From contig JACRJB010000034.1 of assembly GCA_016215605.1 (NCBI GenBank), positions 1-64,000 on the forward strand: a stretch of DNA of 64,000 nucleotides. The letters run 5' to 3'. Both the position numbers and the translations under genes were made by a program. This document shows positions 47,646 through 56,949 of the stretch, piece after piece. This stretch comes from Rhodopseudomonas palustris (GTDB taxonomy: Bacteria; Pseudomonadota; Alphaproteobacteria; Rhizobiales; Xanthobacteraceae). Numbering within the stretch: the first letter of the stretch is position 1; every line of letters starts with the position of its first letter. The notes under the pieces are model-generated. The model was not told the origin of the DNA. It ran no database searches and saw only the letters and a program-made list of their open reading frames with translations.

Positions 47646-48923
47646 ATGACCAAGGCGCTCGACGGCGTTCGTATTCTCGATTTCACCCACGTCCAGTCCG
47701 GGCCGACCTGCACGCAGTTGCTGGCGTGGTTCGGCGCCGACGTCATCAAGGTCGAGCGCCCCGGCACCGGCGACATCACCCGCGGGCAGTTGCAGGACAT
47801 CCCGAAGGTCGACAGCCTGTATTTCACCATGCTGAACCACAACAAGCGGTCGATCACGCTCGACACCAAGAACCCGAAGGGCAAGGAAGTGCTCACCGCG
47901 CTGATCCGGTCCTGTGACGTGCTGGTGGAGAATTTCGGTCCCGGCGTGCTCGACCGGATGGGCTTCACCTGGGACAAGATCCAGGAGATCAACCCGCGGA
48001 TGATCGTCGCCTCGATCAAGGGCTTCGGCCCCGGCCCGTATGAAGACTGCAAGGTCTACGAGAACGTCGCGCAGTGCACCGGCGGCGCCGCCTCCACCAC
48101 CGGTTTCCGCGACGGCCCGCCGCTGGTCACCGGCGCGCAGATCGGCGACTCCGGCACCGGCCTGCATCTCGCGCTCGGCATCGTCACCGCGCTGTACCAG
48201 CGCCAGCACACCGGCCGCGGCCAGCGCGTCACCGCCGCGATGCAGGACGGCGTGCTCAACCTGTCGCGCGTCAAGCTGCGCGACCAGCAGCGGCTCGCCC
48301 ATGGCCCGCTCAAGGAATACAGCCAGTTCGGCGAAGGCGTCCCGTTCGGCGACGCGGTGCCGCGCGCCGGCAACGATTCCGGCGGCGGCCAGCCCGGCCG
48401 CATCCTGAAGTGCAAGGGCTGGGAGACCGACCCCAACGCCTACATCTATTTCATCGCGCAGGCCCCGGTGTGGGAAAAGATCTGCGACGTGATCGGCGAG
48501 ACCGGCTGGAAGACCCATCCGGACTACGCGACGCCGCCGGCGCGCCTGAAGCACCTCAACCAGATCTTCGCCCGCATCGAACAGTGGACGATGACCAAGA
48601 CCAAATTCGAGGCGATGGAGATCCTCAACAAGGACGACATCCCCTGCGGCCCGATCCTGTCGATGAAGGAACTCGCCGAAGACCAGTCGCTGCGCGCGAC
48701 GGGAACCGTGGTCGAGGTCGATCATCCGACCCGCGGCAAGTACCTATCGGTTGGCAACCCGATCAAGCTGTCGGACTCGCCGACGCATGTGGAGCGCTCG
48801 CCGCTGCTGGGCGAACATACCGACGAAATCCTGCGCGACGTGCTCGGCTTCACCGATCATCAGGTCGCCGAAATCCACGATTCCGGCGCGCTCGATCCGC
48901 CGCGCAAGCAGGCCGCCGAGTAA
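47646..48923 (+). CDS. frc: Formyl-CoA:oxalate CoA-transferase
   Basis: A 425-residue class III CoA-transferase. It matches the Oxalobacter enzyme over its length: [72 protein letters not shown], catalytic Asp in [10 protein letters not shown] (D168), [20 protein letters not shown], and PLLGEHTDE near the end. It transfers CoA from formyl-CoA to oxalate. The partner oxalyl-CoA decarboxylase (oxc) is not in the window. The start is ATG 47646 after CGGAGTAACC. A terminator-like hairpin follows at 48939, then the tctCBA genes. Confidence 0.93.
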   Translation: MTKALDGVRILDFTHVQSGPTCTQLLAWFGADVIKVERPGTGDITRGQLQDIPKVDSLYFTMLNHNKRSITLDTKNPKGKEVLTALIRSCDVLVENFGPGVLDRMGFTWDKIQEINPRMIVASIKGFGPGPYEDCKVYENVAQCTGGAASTTGFRDGPPLVTGAQIGDSGTGLHLALGIVTALYQRQHTGRGQRVTAAMQDGVLNLSRVKLRDQQRLAHGPLKEYSQFGEGVPFGDAVPRAGNDSGGGQPGRILKCKGWETDPNAYIYFIAQAPVWEKICDVIGETGWKTHPDYATPPARLKHLNQIFARIEQWTMTKTKFEAMEILNKDDIPCGPILSMKELAEDQSLRATGTVVEVDHPTRGKYLSVGNPIKLSDSPTHVERSPLLGEHTDEILRDVLGFTDHQVAEIHDSGALDPPRKQAAE

Positions 48924-48938
48924 TCATCAGACGATCGC

Positions 48939-48958
48939 GCGGGGCCCTCGGGCCCCGC
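48939..48958 (+). terminator. Terminator-like hairpin after frc
   Basis: The 8-bp stem GCGGGGCC / GGCCCCGC with a 4-base loop begins 15 bases after the frc stop. The following CTTCTCGA is only weakly T-rich, so termination may be partial. Confidence 0.5.
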
Positions 48959-48976
48959 CTTCTCGACACGATTGGT

Positions 48977-49006
48977 ACCTGCGCAAAATTTTCGCGAAGC
49001 GCAGGT
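48977..49006 (+). promoter_or_regulatory. Inverted repeat upstream of tctC
   Basis: ACCTGCGC (48977-48984) and GCGCAGGT (48999-49006) pair perfectly across 14 bases that themselves contain TTCGCGAA. It lies about 120 bp before the tctC start and could be an operator or an mRNA hairpin. Role inferred. Confidence 0.35.
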
Positions 49007-49126
49007 TGGTTTTCAGCAATTTCGTTTGCAAGCTTCCGCGGTTGATGGAAACATCATCGCAAGCAGAATGCGTACTGACGCAAAGCCGGCGCAGATCGGC
49101 TCGTCCAAAATTCGAGGGAGAGAAGC

Positions 49127-50140
49127 ATGAAGGGTGGAGTGACTCGTCTTGCGTCCGGCGTCATCGCCGCGATCTGCATCGCCGGTTCGGGTGTTCCGGC
49201 GAACGCGGCCTGGCAGCCGACCCGTCCGGTCGAGTTCATCGTTCCCGCCGGAACCGGCGGCGGCGCCGACCAGATGGCGCGGACGCTGCAGGGCATCGTC
49301 ACCAAATACAATCTGATGAAGCAGCCGCTGGTGGTGGTCAACAAATCCGGCGGCGCCGGCGGCGAAGGCTTCCTCGATGTGAAGATGGCGGCGAACAATC
49401 CGCACAAGATCATCATCACGCTGTCGAATCTGTTCACCACCCCGCTCGCCACCGGGATCCCGTTCGGCTGGAAGGATCTGACCCCGGTCGCGATGCTCGC
49501 GCTCGACGAGTTCGTGCTCTGGGTCAACGCCGAAAAGCCCTACAAGACCGCCAAGGACTTCGTCGACGCGCTGAAGAAGGCCCCGCCCGGGAGCGTCAAG
49601 CTCGGCGGCACCGGCTCCAAGCAGGAAGACCAGATCATCACGGTGGCGCTGGAGAAGGCGACCGGCGCGAAGCTCACCTACATCCCCTACAAGGGCGGCG
49701 GCGAGGTCGCGGTTCAGCTGGTCGGCAACCATATCGACGCCACCGTCAACAACCCGATCGAAGCGGTGGCGCAATGGCGCGGCGGCAAGCTGCGTCCGCT
49801 CTGCGTGTTCGACGCCAAACCGATGGACTACGGCGAGCCGATCGCCGACGGCCAGGCTTGGAAGGACGTCCCGACCTGCAAGTCGCAAGGGCTCGACATC
49901 GAATATCTGATGCTGCGCGGCATCTTCATGGGGCCGAAGGCGACCCCGGACCAGGTCGCCTATTACGTCGATCTGTTCAACAAGGTCCGCGACACCCCGG
50001 AATGGAAGGACTTCATGAAGAACGGTGCGTTCAACACCACCTTCATGACCGGCGCCGATTTCGCCAAATGGGTCGAGACCGAAGACAAGAGACACGAAAC
50101 CCTGATGCGGGAAGCCGGCTTCCTGGCGCAGGGCAACTGA
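49127..50140 (+). CDS. tctC: Tripartite tricarboxylate transporter receptor (TctC/Bug family)
   Basis: A 337-residue periplasmic binding protein. The signal peptide is MKGGVTRLASGVIAAICIAG with a PANA cleavage site. The Bug-family pattern is present: RPVEFIVPAGTGGGADQMAR, VVVNKSGGAGGEGFLDVKMA, LTYIPYKGGGEVAVQLVGNH, NNPIEAVAQWRGGKLRPLCV. These proteins bind carboxylates such as citrate and hand them to TctAB. GAGGGAGAG precedes the ATG. tctB and tctA follow on the same strand. With frc and GntR upstream, a small dicarboxylate such as oxalate is a plausible but unproven ligand. Confidence 0.92.
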   Translation: MKGGVTRLASGVIAAICIAGSGVPANAAWQPTRPVEFIVPAGTGGGADQMARTLQGIVTKYNLMKQPLVVVNKSGGAGGEGFLDVKMAANNPHKIIITLSNLFTTPLATGIPFGWKDLTPVAMLALDEFVLWVNAEKPYKTAKDFVDALKKAPPGSVKLGGTGSKQEDQIITVALEKATGAKLTYIPYKGGGEVAVQLVGNHIDATVNNPIEAVAQWRGGKLRPLCVFDAKPMDYGEPIADGQAWKDVPTCKSQGLDIEYLMLRGIFMGPKATPDQVAYYVDLFNKVRDTPEWKDFMKNGAFNTTFMTGADFAKWVETEDKRHETLMREAGFLAQGN

Positions 50141-50223
50141 TCACGGCGACCGAACGAACCAACTGACATCGGCTCCGGCGCGGAGCGACAGCCCGCGCCG
50201 CCTCTCTTGTCCGGGAAGTACTC

Positions 50224-50721
50224 ATGTCCGCATCGACTGACGGCAACCTCGGTCCCTCGCACAAGCTGGTCGAGGCCGGCGTCGCCCTTCTGATCGGCGC
50301 CGCTGGCGTCGTGGTGATCATCGGCAGCATCAAGGCCGGGATCGGCTGGGGCGCCGAAGGGCCGCGCGCCGGCTTCTTCCCGTTCTATATCGGGCTGTTC
50401 ATCGTGCTCGCCAGCGTGATCAATCTCGTGTCCGCGCTGCGCGTCCGGCATCATCATCTGTTCGCCGAATGGAGCCAGCTCGGCCACGTCATGAGCGTGT
50501 TGATTCCGAGCGCGATCTTCGTCGGCGCGATGCCGTTCATCGGCCTCTACGTGTCGTCGGCGCTGTTCATCGGCTGGTTCATGCGCCGGCTCGGCAAATA
50601 TCGCTGGCTGACGGTGCTGGCCGTCGCGATCGGCGCGCCGGTGATTACCTATCTGGTGTTCGAGCGCTGGTTCCTGGTGCCGTTGCCGAAGGGGCCGCTC
50701 GAAGACTGGCTCGGCCTCTAG
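50224..50721 (+). CDS. tctB: Tripartite tricarboxylate transporter small membrane subunit
   Basis: A 165-residue membrane protein with four hydrophobic segments (about 15-38, 52-70, 88-110 and 126-145). The GPRAGFFPFYIGLFIVLASV motif with the loop RAGFFP is characteristic of TctB. It pairs with the large subunit downstream. The start ATG at 50224 follows GGGAAG. It is 83 bp after tctC. Confidence 0.92.
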   Translation: MSASTDGNLGPSHKLVEAGVALLIGAAGVVVIIGSIKAGIGWGAEGPRAGFFPFYIGLFIVLASVINLVSALRVRHHHLFAEWSQLGHVMSVLIPSAIFVGAMPFIGLYVSSALFIGWFMRRLGKYRWLTVLAVAIGAPVITYLVFERWFLVPLPKGPLEDWLGL

Positions 50722-50800
50722 GCTTCCCGCTCTCCCCCGCGAAACCGTGCCCATTTCGCCCGAAAACGTTTGATGCCCTCGTAGTTCAGGACCTGCCCGG

Positions 50801-52333
50801 ATGGAAGAGCTCGCCAACCTGTTCCACGGCTTCGCCGTCGCGCTGATGCCGTTCAACATTCTGGTGATGGTGATCGGCATCGTGCTGGGGGTCATCATCG
50901 GCGTGCTGCCCGGGCTCGGCGGCGCCAATGGCGTCGCGATCCTGCTGCCGCTCACCTTCAGCATGCCGCCGACCTCGGCGATCATCATGCTGTCCTGCAT
51001 CTATTGGGGGGCGCTGTTCGGCGGCGCGATCACCTCGATCCTGTTCAACATCCCCGGCGAGCCATGGTCGGTCGCGACCACCTTCGACGGCTATCCGATG
51101 GCGCAGAAGGGCAAGGCCGGCGAGGCGCTGACCGCCGCCTTCACCTCGTCCTTCGTCGGCGCGCTGTTCGCCATCATCATGATCACGCTGGTGGCGCCGC
51201 TGGTGGCGCGGTTCGCGCTGGAGTTCGGACCGGCGGAAAAATTCGCGGTGTATTTCCTCGCCTTCTGCAGTTTCGTCGGGCTGTCCAAAGAACCACCGTT
51301 CAAGACCGTGGCGGCGATGATGCTCGGCTTCGCGCTGGCCGCGGTGGGCCTGGATTCGATGACCGGCCAGCTGCGGCTGACGTTCGGCTTCACCGAGATG
51401 CTGAACGGCTTCGACTTCCTGATCGCCGTGATCGGCCTGTTCGGCATCGGCGAGATCCTGCTGACGATGGAGGACGGGCTCAGCTTCCGCGGCAACAACG
51501 CCAAGATCAATCTGCGCGTCGTGCTGCACACCTGGAAGGAGCTGCCGCGCTACTGGATGACGTCGCTGCGCTCCAGCGTGATCGGCTGCTGGATGGGCAT
51601 CACCCCGGCCGGCGCCACACCGGCCTCGTTCATGAGCTACGGCATCGCCAAGCGAGTGTCGAAGAACGGCAAGAACTTCGGCCAGGGCGAGATCGAAGGC
51701 GTGATCGCGCCGGAGACCGCGGCGCACGCCGCCGGCACCGCGGCGCTGCTGCCGATGCTGTCGCTCGGCGTGCCCGGCTCGCCGACCGCCGCGGTGCTGC
51801 TCGGCGGCCTGCTGATCTGGGGCCTGCAGCCGGGCCCGATGCTGTTCGTCGAGCAGAAGGAATTCGTCTGGGGCCTGATCGCCTCGATGTACCTCGGCAA
51901 CGTCGTCGGCCTGCTGATCGTGCTGACCTGCGTGCCGATCTTCGCCGCGATTCTGCGAATTCCGTTCAGCATCGTCGCGCCGCTGATCCTGGTGCTGTGC
52001 GCGATCGGCGCCTATTCGGTGCACAACTCGACCTTCGATGTGATGCTGATGCTGGTGTTCGGCGTGATCGGATACCTGTTGAAGAAGTGCAACTATCCGC
52101 TGGCGCCGCTGGTGCTGGCGATCGTGCTCGGCGACAAGGCGGAGGAAGCGTTCCGGCAGTCGCTGCTGGCGTCGCAGGGCGCGCTCGGCGTGTTCTTCTC
52201 CAACGGACTGGTCGGGACGATCATGGCGCTGGGGCTGATCGCGCTGTTCTGGTCGCCGATCAACGAGGGCTTCACCCGGCTGCGCTCCGCCGCCACCGGG
52301 CGGCCGCGGCCGGCCGGCCCCGATTACGAATAA
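50801..52333 (+). CDS. tctA: Tripartite tricarboxylate transporter large membrane subunit
   Basis: A 510-residue permease with about 11-12 membrane segments. The TctA signatures are visible: VLGVIIGVLPGLGGANGVAI, LFGGAITSILFNIPGEPWSV, ATTFDGYPMAQKGKAGEAL, and the second half GVPGSPTAAVLLGGLLIWGL. The two halves are related, as is normal for the family. It should import the ligand delivered by TctC in the inner membrane, driven by an ion gradient. The spacing to tctB is 79 bp. Confidence 0.95.
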   Translation: MEELANLFHGFAVALMPFNILVMVIGIVLGVIIGVLPGLGGANGVAILLPLTFSMPPTSAIIMLSCIYWGALFGGAITSILFNIPGEPWSVATTFDGYPMAQKGKAGEALTAAFTSSFVGALFAIIMITLVAPLVARFALEFGPAEKFAVYFLAFCSFVGLSKEPPFKTVAAMMLGFALAAVGLDSMTGQLRLTFGFTEMLNGFDFLIAVIGLFGIGEILLTMEDGLSFRGNNAKINLRVVLHTWKELPRYWMTSLRSSVIGCWMGITPAGATPASFMSYGIAKRVSKNGKNFGQGEIEGVIAPETAAHAAGTAALLPMLSLGVPGSPTAAVLLGGLLIWGLQPGPMLFVEQKEFVWGLIASMYLGNVVGLLIVLTCVPIFAAILRIPFSIVAPLILVLCAIGAYSVHNSTFDVMLMLVFGVIGYLLKKCNYPLAPLVLAIVLGDKAEEAFRQSLLASQGALGVFFSNGLVGTIMALGLIALFWSPINEGFTRLRSAATGRPRPAGPDYE

Positions 52334-52457
52334 TGCCCATGAACACAGCGCGCTTGAACCATGCGCCGATCTGACCGATAAACCGCCGCACCGCATCATT
52401 CGCCGGTGCAATCTCAAACGATCGCCAGGCGTTCTGGCGTTGAGCTCAGGAAGTTCG

Positions 52458-53432
52458 ATGAAAGTCTGTATCTACGGCGCCGGCGCGATCGGCGGTTATC
52501 TCGGCGTGCAGCTCGCGCAATCCGGCGCCGACGTCAGCCTGGTTGCACGCGGCGCGCATCTCGCGGCGATGCAGGACAAGGGCCTCAACCTGCTGATCGG
52601 CGACGAGCAGCGCGTCGTCAAGGTCAAGGCCACCGACAAGCCGTCCGAGCTCGGCGTCCAGGACTTCATCATCATCTGCCTCAAGGCGCATTCGATCACC
52701 GGCGCGATCGACGCGATGAAGCCGCTGCTCGGTTCGCACACCCGCATCGTCACCGCCGTCAACGGCGTGCCGTATTGGTACTTCTACAAGCACGGCAATC
52801 AGTTCGAAGGCCGCACGCTGGAGAGCATCGATCCGGGCGCCCGGCAGTGGAACGAGCTCGGCCCCGAGCGCGGCATCGGCTGCATCGTCTATCCGGCAAC
52901 CGAGCTGGAAGGCCCCGGCGTGATCCGCCACGTCTACGGCGACAAATTCCCGGTCGGCGAAGCCTCCGGCGAGACCACGGCCGACGTGCAGAACCTGTCG
53001 AAGCTGCTGGAGGCCGCCGGCCTGAAGGCGCCGATCCTCGACCGCATCCGCGACGAGATCTGGCTGAAGCTGTGGGGCAATGTCTGCTTCAACCCGATCA
53101 GCGCGCTGACCCACGCCACGCTCGACGTGATCGCCTCCGATCCGGCGACGCGCGCGCTGTCGAAGGCGATGATGCTGGAAGCGCAGCAGATCGCCGAGAC
53201 CTTCGGCGTCAAGTTCCGCGTCGACGTCGAACGCCGCATCGAAGGCGCCCGCAAGGTCGGCGCGCACAAGACCTCGATGCTGCAGGATCTCGAGCGCGGC
53301 CGGCCGATGGAGATCGATCCGCTGGTCACCGTGGTCCAGGAAATGGGCCGCATGACCGGCATCGCCACGCCGGCGATCGACGCCGTGCTCGGCCTGGTGA
53401 TCCAGCGCGCCAAGGTGGCGGGGCTGTACTAA
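52458..53432 (+). CDS. Ketopantoate reductase-family (PanE/ApbA) oxidoreductase
   Basis: A 324-residue NAD(P)H-dependent enzyme. The Rossmann motif VCIYGAGAIGGYLGVQLAQSG starts the protein, and the family site VTAVNGVPYWYF and the C-terminal IWLKLWGNVCFNPISALTHA and MEIDPLVTVVQEMGRMTGIATPAID match, with the catalytic lysine. Position behind tctCBA, and its difference from typical biosynthetic PanE, suggest a catabolic 2-hydroxy/2-oxo acid dehydrogenase rather than pantothenate synthesis. The start ATG follows CAGGAAG. A repeat separates it from the FAH-family gene. Confidence 0.88.
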   Translation: MKVCIYGAGAIGGYLGVQLAQSGADVSLVARGAHLAAMQDKGLNLLIGDEQRVVKVKATDKPSELGVQDFIIICLKAHSITGAIDAMKPLLGSHTRIVTAVNGVPYWYFYKHGNQFEGRTLESIDPGARQWNELGPERGIGCIVYPATELEGPGVIRHVYGDKFPVGEASGETTADVQNLSKLLEAAGLKAPILDRIRDEIWLKLWGNVCFNPISALTHATLDVIASDPATRALSKAMMLEAQQIAETFGVKFRVDVERRIEGARKVGAHKTSMLQDLERGRPMEIDPLVTVVQEMGRMTGIATPAIDAVLGLVIQRAKVAGLY

Positions 53433-53453
53433 CCGAGCGCACTCCTCACCTTT

Positions 53454-53556
53454 GTCATTCCGGGGCGCGCGAAGCGCGAGCCCGGACTCCATCACCCCTG
53501 CAGGGAGCATGGATTCCGGGCCTGCGCCCCGAAGACGGGGCGCATCCCGGAATGAC
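53454..53556. repeat. Palindromic intergenic repeat, family B
   Basis: Starts GTCATTCCGGGGCGCGCGAA and ends CGGGGCGCATCCCGGAATGAC, an inverted pair with inner CCTGCAGG and TGGATTCCGGG parts. It lies between the PanE-like and FAH-family genes. Confidence 0.85.
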
Positions 53557-53613
53557 GAACATTGGTGTGGTGCAGCTGACCACATCTCACATTGCTTTAA
53601 GGAGATACACGCC

Positions 53614-54399
53614 GTGACCAAATGGGTTCGCTTCCGCGCCAAGGGCGCGATCGGCTTCGGCAGCATCGCGCATTCCGACATCGTCGTGCACGACGGCGAG
53701 ATGTTCGGCGCCAACAAGCCGACCGGCGAGACGCTGCAGCTCGGCGACGTCGAGCTGCTCAGCCCCTGCGCCCCCGGCAAGATCATCGGGCTGTGGAACA
53801 ATTTTCGCGCGCTGGCGGCCAAGCTGAACCAGTCGATCCCGCCCGAGCCTTTGTACTTCCTGAAGGCCACCACCAGCGTCACCGCACACGGCGCGGTGGT
53901 CAACCGTCCGGCGTCCTATGACGGCAAGGTCGTGTACGAGGGCGAGCTCGGCATCGTCATCGGCAAGCGTAGCAGCAACATCTCCGAAGCCGACGCGGCG
54001 TCGCACATCTTCGGCTACACCTGCGTCAACGACATCACCGCGGCCGACATTCTCAATCGCGACGCGACCTTCCCGCAATGGGCGCGCGCCAAGAGTTTTG
54101 ACGGCTTCGGCCCGTTCGGCCCGGCGATCGCCACCGGGCTCGATCCGATGGCGCTGTCGATCCGGACCATCCTCAACGGCGCCGAGCGGCAGAACTACCC
54201 GGTCGCCGACATGATCTTCCCGCCTCACAAGCTGGTCAGCCTGCTGTCGCACGACATGACGCTCGAGCCCGGCGACCTGATCTGCTGCGGCACCTCGGTC
54301 GGCGTCGGCGTGATGAAGGAAGCCGTCAACAGCGTCACCATCGCAATCGAAGGCATCGGCGAACTGCACAACGAGTTCCGCCAGCCGGCGAAGGGCTGA
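53614..54399 (+). CDS. Fumarylacetoacetate hydrolase-family protein
   Basis: A 261-residue metal-dependent hydrolase or isomerase. The fold signature YEGELGIVIGKRS with E109 and E111, and NDITAADI with D140, gives the metal site. The active-site segment PLYFLKATTSVTAHGAVV and RAKSFDGFGPFGPAIATG are typical of this family, and the C-terminus contains LEPGDLICCGTSVGVG. The start is GTG at 53614 after AAGGAGA. The family acts on fumarylpyruvate, acylpyruvate and oxaloacetate-like substrates; its place behind the tct and PanE-like genes suggests organic-acid catabolism. Confidence 0.92.
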   Translation: MTKWVRFRAKGAIGFGSIAHSDIVVHDGEMFGANKPTGETLQLGDVELLSPCAPGKIIGLWNNFRALAAKLNQSIPPEPLYFLKATTSVTAHGAVVNRPASYDGKVVYEGELGIVIGKRSSNISEADAASHIFGYTCVNDITAADILNRDATFPQWARAKSFDGFGPFGPAIATGLDPMALSIRTILNGAERQNYPVADMIFPPHKLVSLLSHDMTLEPGDLICCGTSVGVGVMKEAVNSVTIAIEGIGELHNEFRQPAKG

Positions 54400-54420
54400 C
54401 CTTCTCCTCCGCCTCACACG

Positions 54421-54519
54421 CCGTCATTCCGGGGCGCGCGTAGCGCGAACCCGGAATCCCAAGGTTCAGAGCACCGCCAGATTCCGGGTTCGCTCGCTAC
54501 GCGAGCGCCCCGGAATGAC
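54421..54519. repeat. Palindromic intergenic repeat, family B (first of a direct pair)
   Basis: CCGTCATTCCGGGGCGCGCG at the left end and CGAGCGCCCCGGAATGAC at the right end are inverted. The inner GAACCCGGAATCC has the partner AGATTCCGGGTTCGC. Confidence 0.85.
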
Positions 54520-54608
54520 TCGCGGAGGGACGGCGCTGCATTGGGAGCATATCGGCCATTGGAAGCACATCCCGCTCGTCTAAGCGCGGCGCTAACCCGC
54601 CCCAAGCA

Positions 54609-55821
<1,213 letters not shown>

Positions 55822-55849
55822 CCGCGGCGACCAGACGGGAAGCGTTGAG

Positions 55850-56818
55850 ATGAAGGCCTATGTCTACGGCGCCAACGGCGCCGCCATCACCGAGATCGAC
55901 AAGCCGGCACCGAAGGGCGCGCAGGTCCTGATCCGCGTTCGCGCCTGCGGCCTCAATCGGGCCGATCTGGGCATGACCAAGGGTCACGCCCACGGCGCGG
56001 CCGGCGGCGTCGGCGCCGTGCTCGGGATGGAATGGGCCGGCGAGATCGAAGCGCTCGGCGACGAGGCCTGGGGCTGCAAGGTCGGCGACCGGGTGATGGG
56101 CTCGGGCACCGCGGCGTTCGGCGAATACACCCTGGCCGATCACGGCCGGCTGTTTCCGATTCCGGACGGCATGAGCTTCACCGACGCCGCCACCCTGCCC
56201 GTCGCGCTCACCACCATGCACAACGCGCTGATCGCGGTCGGCAAGCTGCGCGCCGGCCAGTCGGTGCTGATCCAGGGCGCAAGCTCGGGCGTCGGACTGA
56301 TGGCGATGCAGATCGCCAGATTGAAGGGCGCCCGGCTGGTGATCGGCTCGTCGACCGACAAGAGCCGCCGCGACCGGCTGGCCGAATTCGGCGCCGGGCT
56401 GGCGATCGATTCCTCGGACGCCGGCTGGGTCGATCAGGTGCTCGCCGCCACCGGCGGCGCCGGTGTCGATCTGATCATCGACCAGATCTCCGGCCCCGTC
56501 GCCAACCAGAACCTCGCCGCCACCCGCGTGCTCGGCCGCATCGTCAATGTCGGCCGGCTCGGTGGCACCCACGGGGATTTCAACTTCGACCTGCACGCGG
56601 CGCGGCGGATCGACTATGTCGGCGTCACCTTCCGCACCCGGAGCATCGAGGAGATCCGCGAGATCTTCCGTCAGGTCCGCGGCGACATCTGGCCGGCGGT
56701 CGAATCCCGCAAGCTGAGCCTGCCGGTCGATCGCGTCTTTCCGTTCGCGGAGATCGGCGCCGCATTCGCGCATATGGAAGCGAACCGGCATCTCGGAAAG
56801 ATCGTCGTGACGCTCTGA
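55850..56818 (+). CDS. Zinc-independent quinone oxidoreductase-family MDR protein
   Basis: A 322-residue medium-chain dehydrogenase/reductase. It starts MKAYVYGANGAAITEIDKPA and has RACGLNRADLGMTKGHAHGA, MEWAGEIEALGD and the NADPH motif VLIQGASSGVGLMAMQIARL. The zinc-binding Cys loop of alcohol dehydrogenases is absent, so it belongs to the quinone oxidoreductase/enoyl reductase branch. C-terminal RIDYVGVTFRTRS and HLGKIVVTL complete the fold. GGGAAG precedes the ATG. It follows the nitronate monooxygenase with only 28 bp between. Confidence 0.9.
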   Translation: MKAYVYGANGAAITEIDKPAPKGAQVLIRVRACGLNRADLGMTKGHAHGAAGGVGAVLGMEWAGEIEALGDEAWGCKVGDRVMGSGTAAFGEYTLADHGRLFPIPDGMSFTDAATLPVALTTMHNALIAVGKLRAGQSVLIQGASSGVGLMAMQIARLKGARLVIGSSTDKSRRDRLAEFGAGLAIDSSDAGWVDQVLAATGGAGVDLIIDQISGPVANQNLAATRVLGRIVNVGRLGGTHGDFNFDLHAARRIDYVGVTFRTRSIEEIREIFRQVRGDIWPAVESRKLSLPVDRVFPFAEIGAAFAHMEANRHLGKIVVTL

Positions 56819-56872
56819 TCGGTTCCCGCAGAGTCTCCCGCAACGAATTCAAATAAGAACGATTTGCAACAG

Positions 56873-56898
56873 ACGTCCTCGCGAAATCGCGAAGACGT
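56873..56898 (+). terminator. Stem-loop after the quinone oxidoreductase gene
   Basis: ACGTC-c-TCGCG / CGCGA-a-GACGT: ten paired bases with one mismatch around an AAAT loop. It lies 55 bp after the stop and about 50 bp before the next start. No T run follows directly, although GGCTTTT occurs 14 bases on. Confidence 0.4.
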
Positions 56899-56949
56899 TC
56901 TGCATCGCTCGGCTTTTATGTTCAGGATCGGGCTGCTACACCGCGGCCC

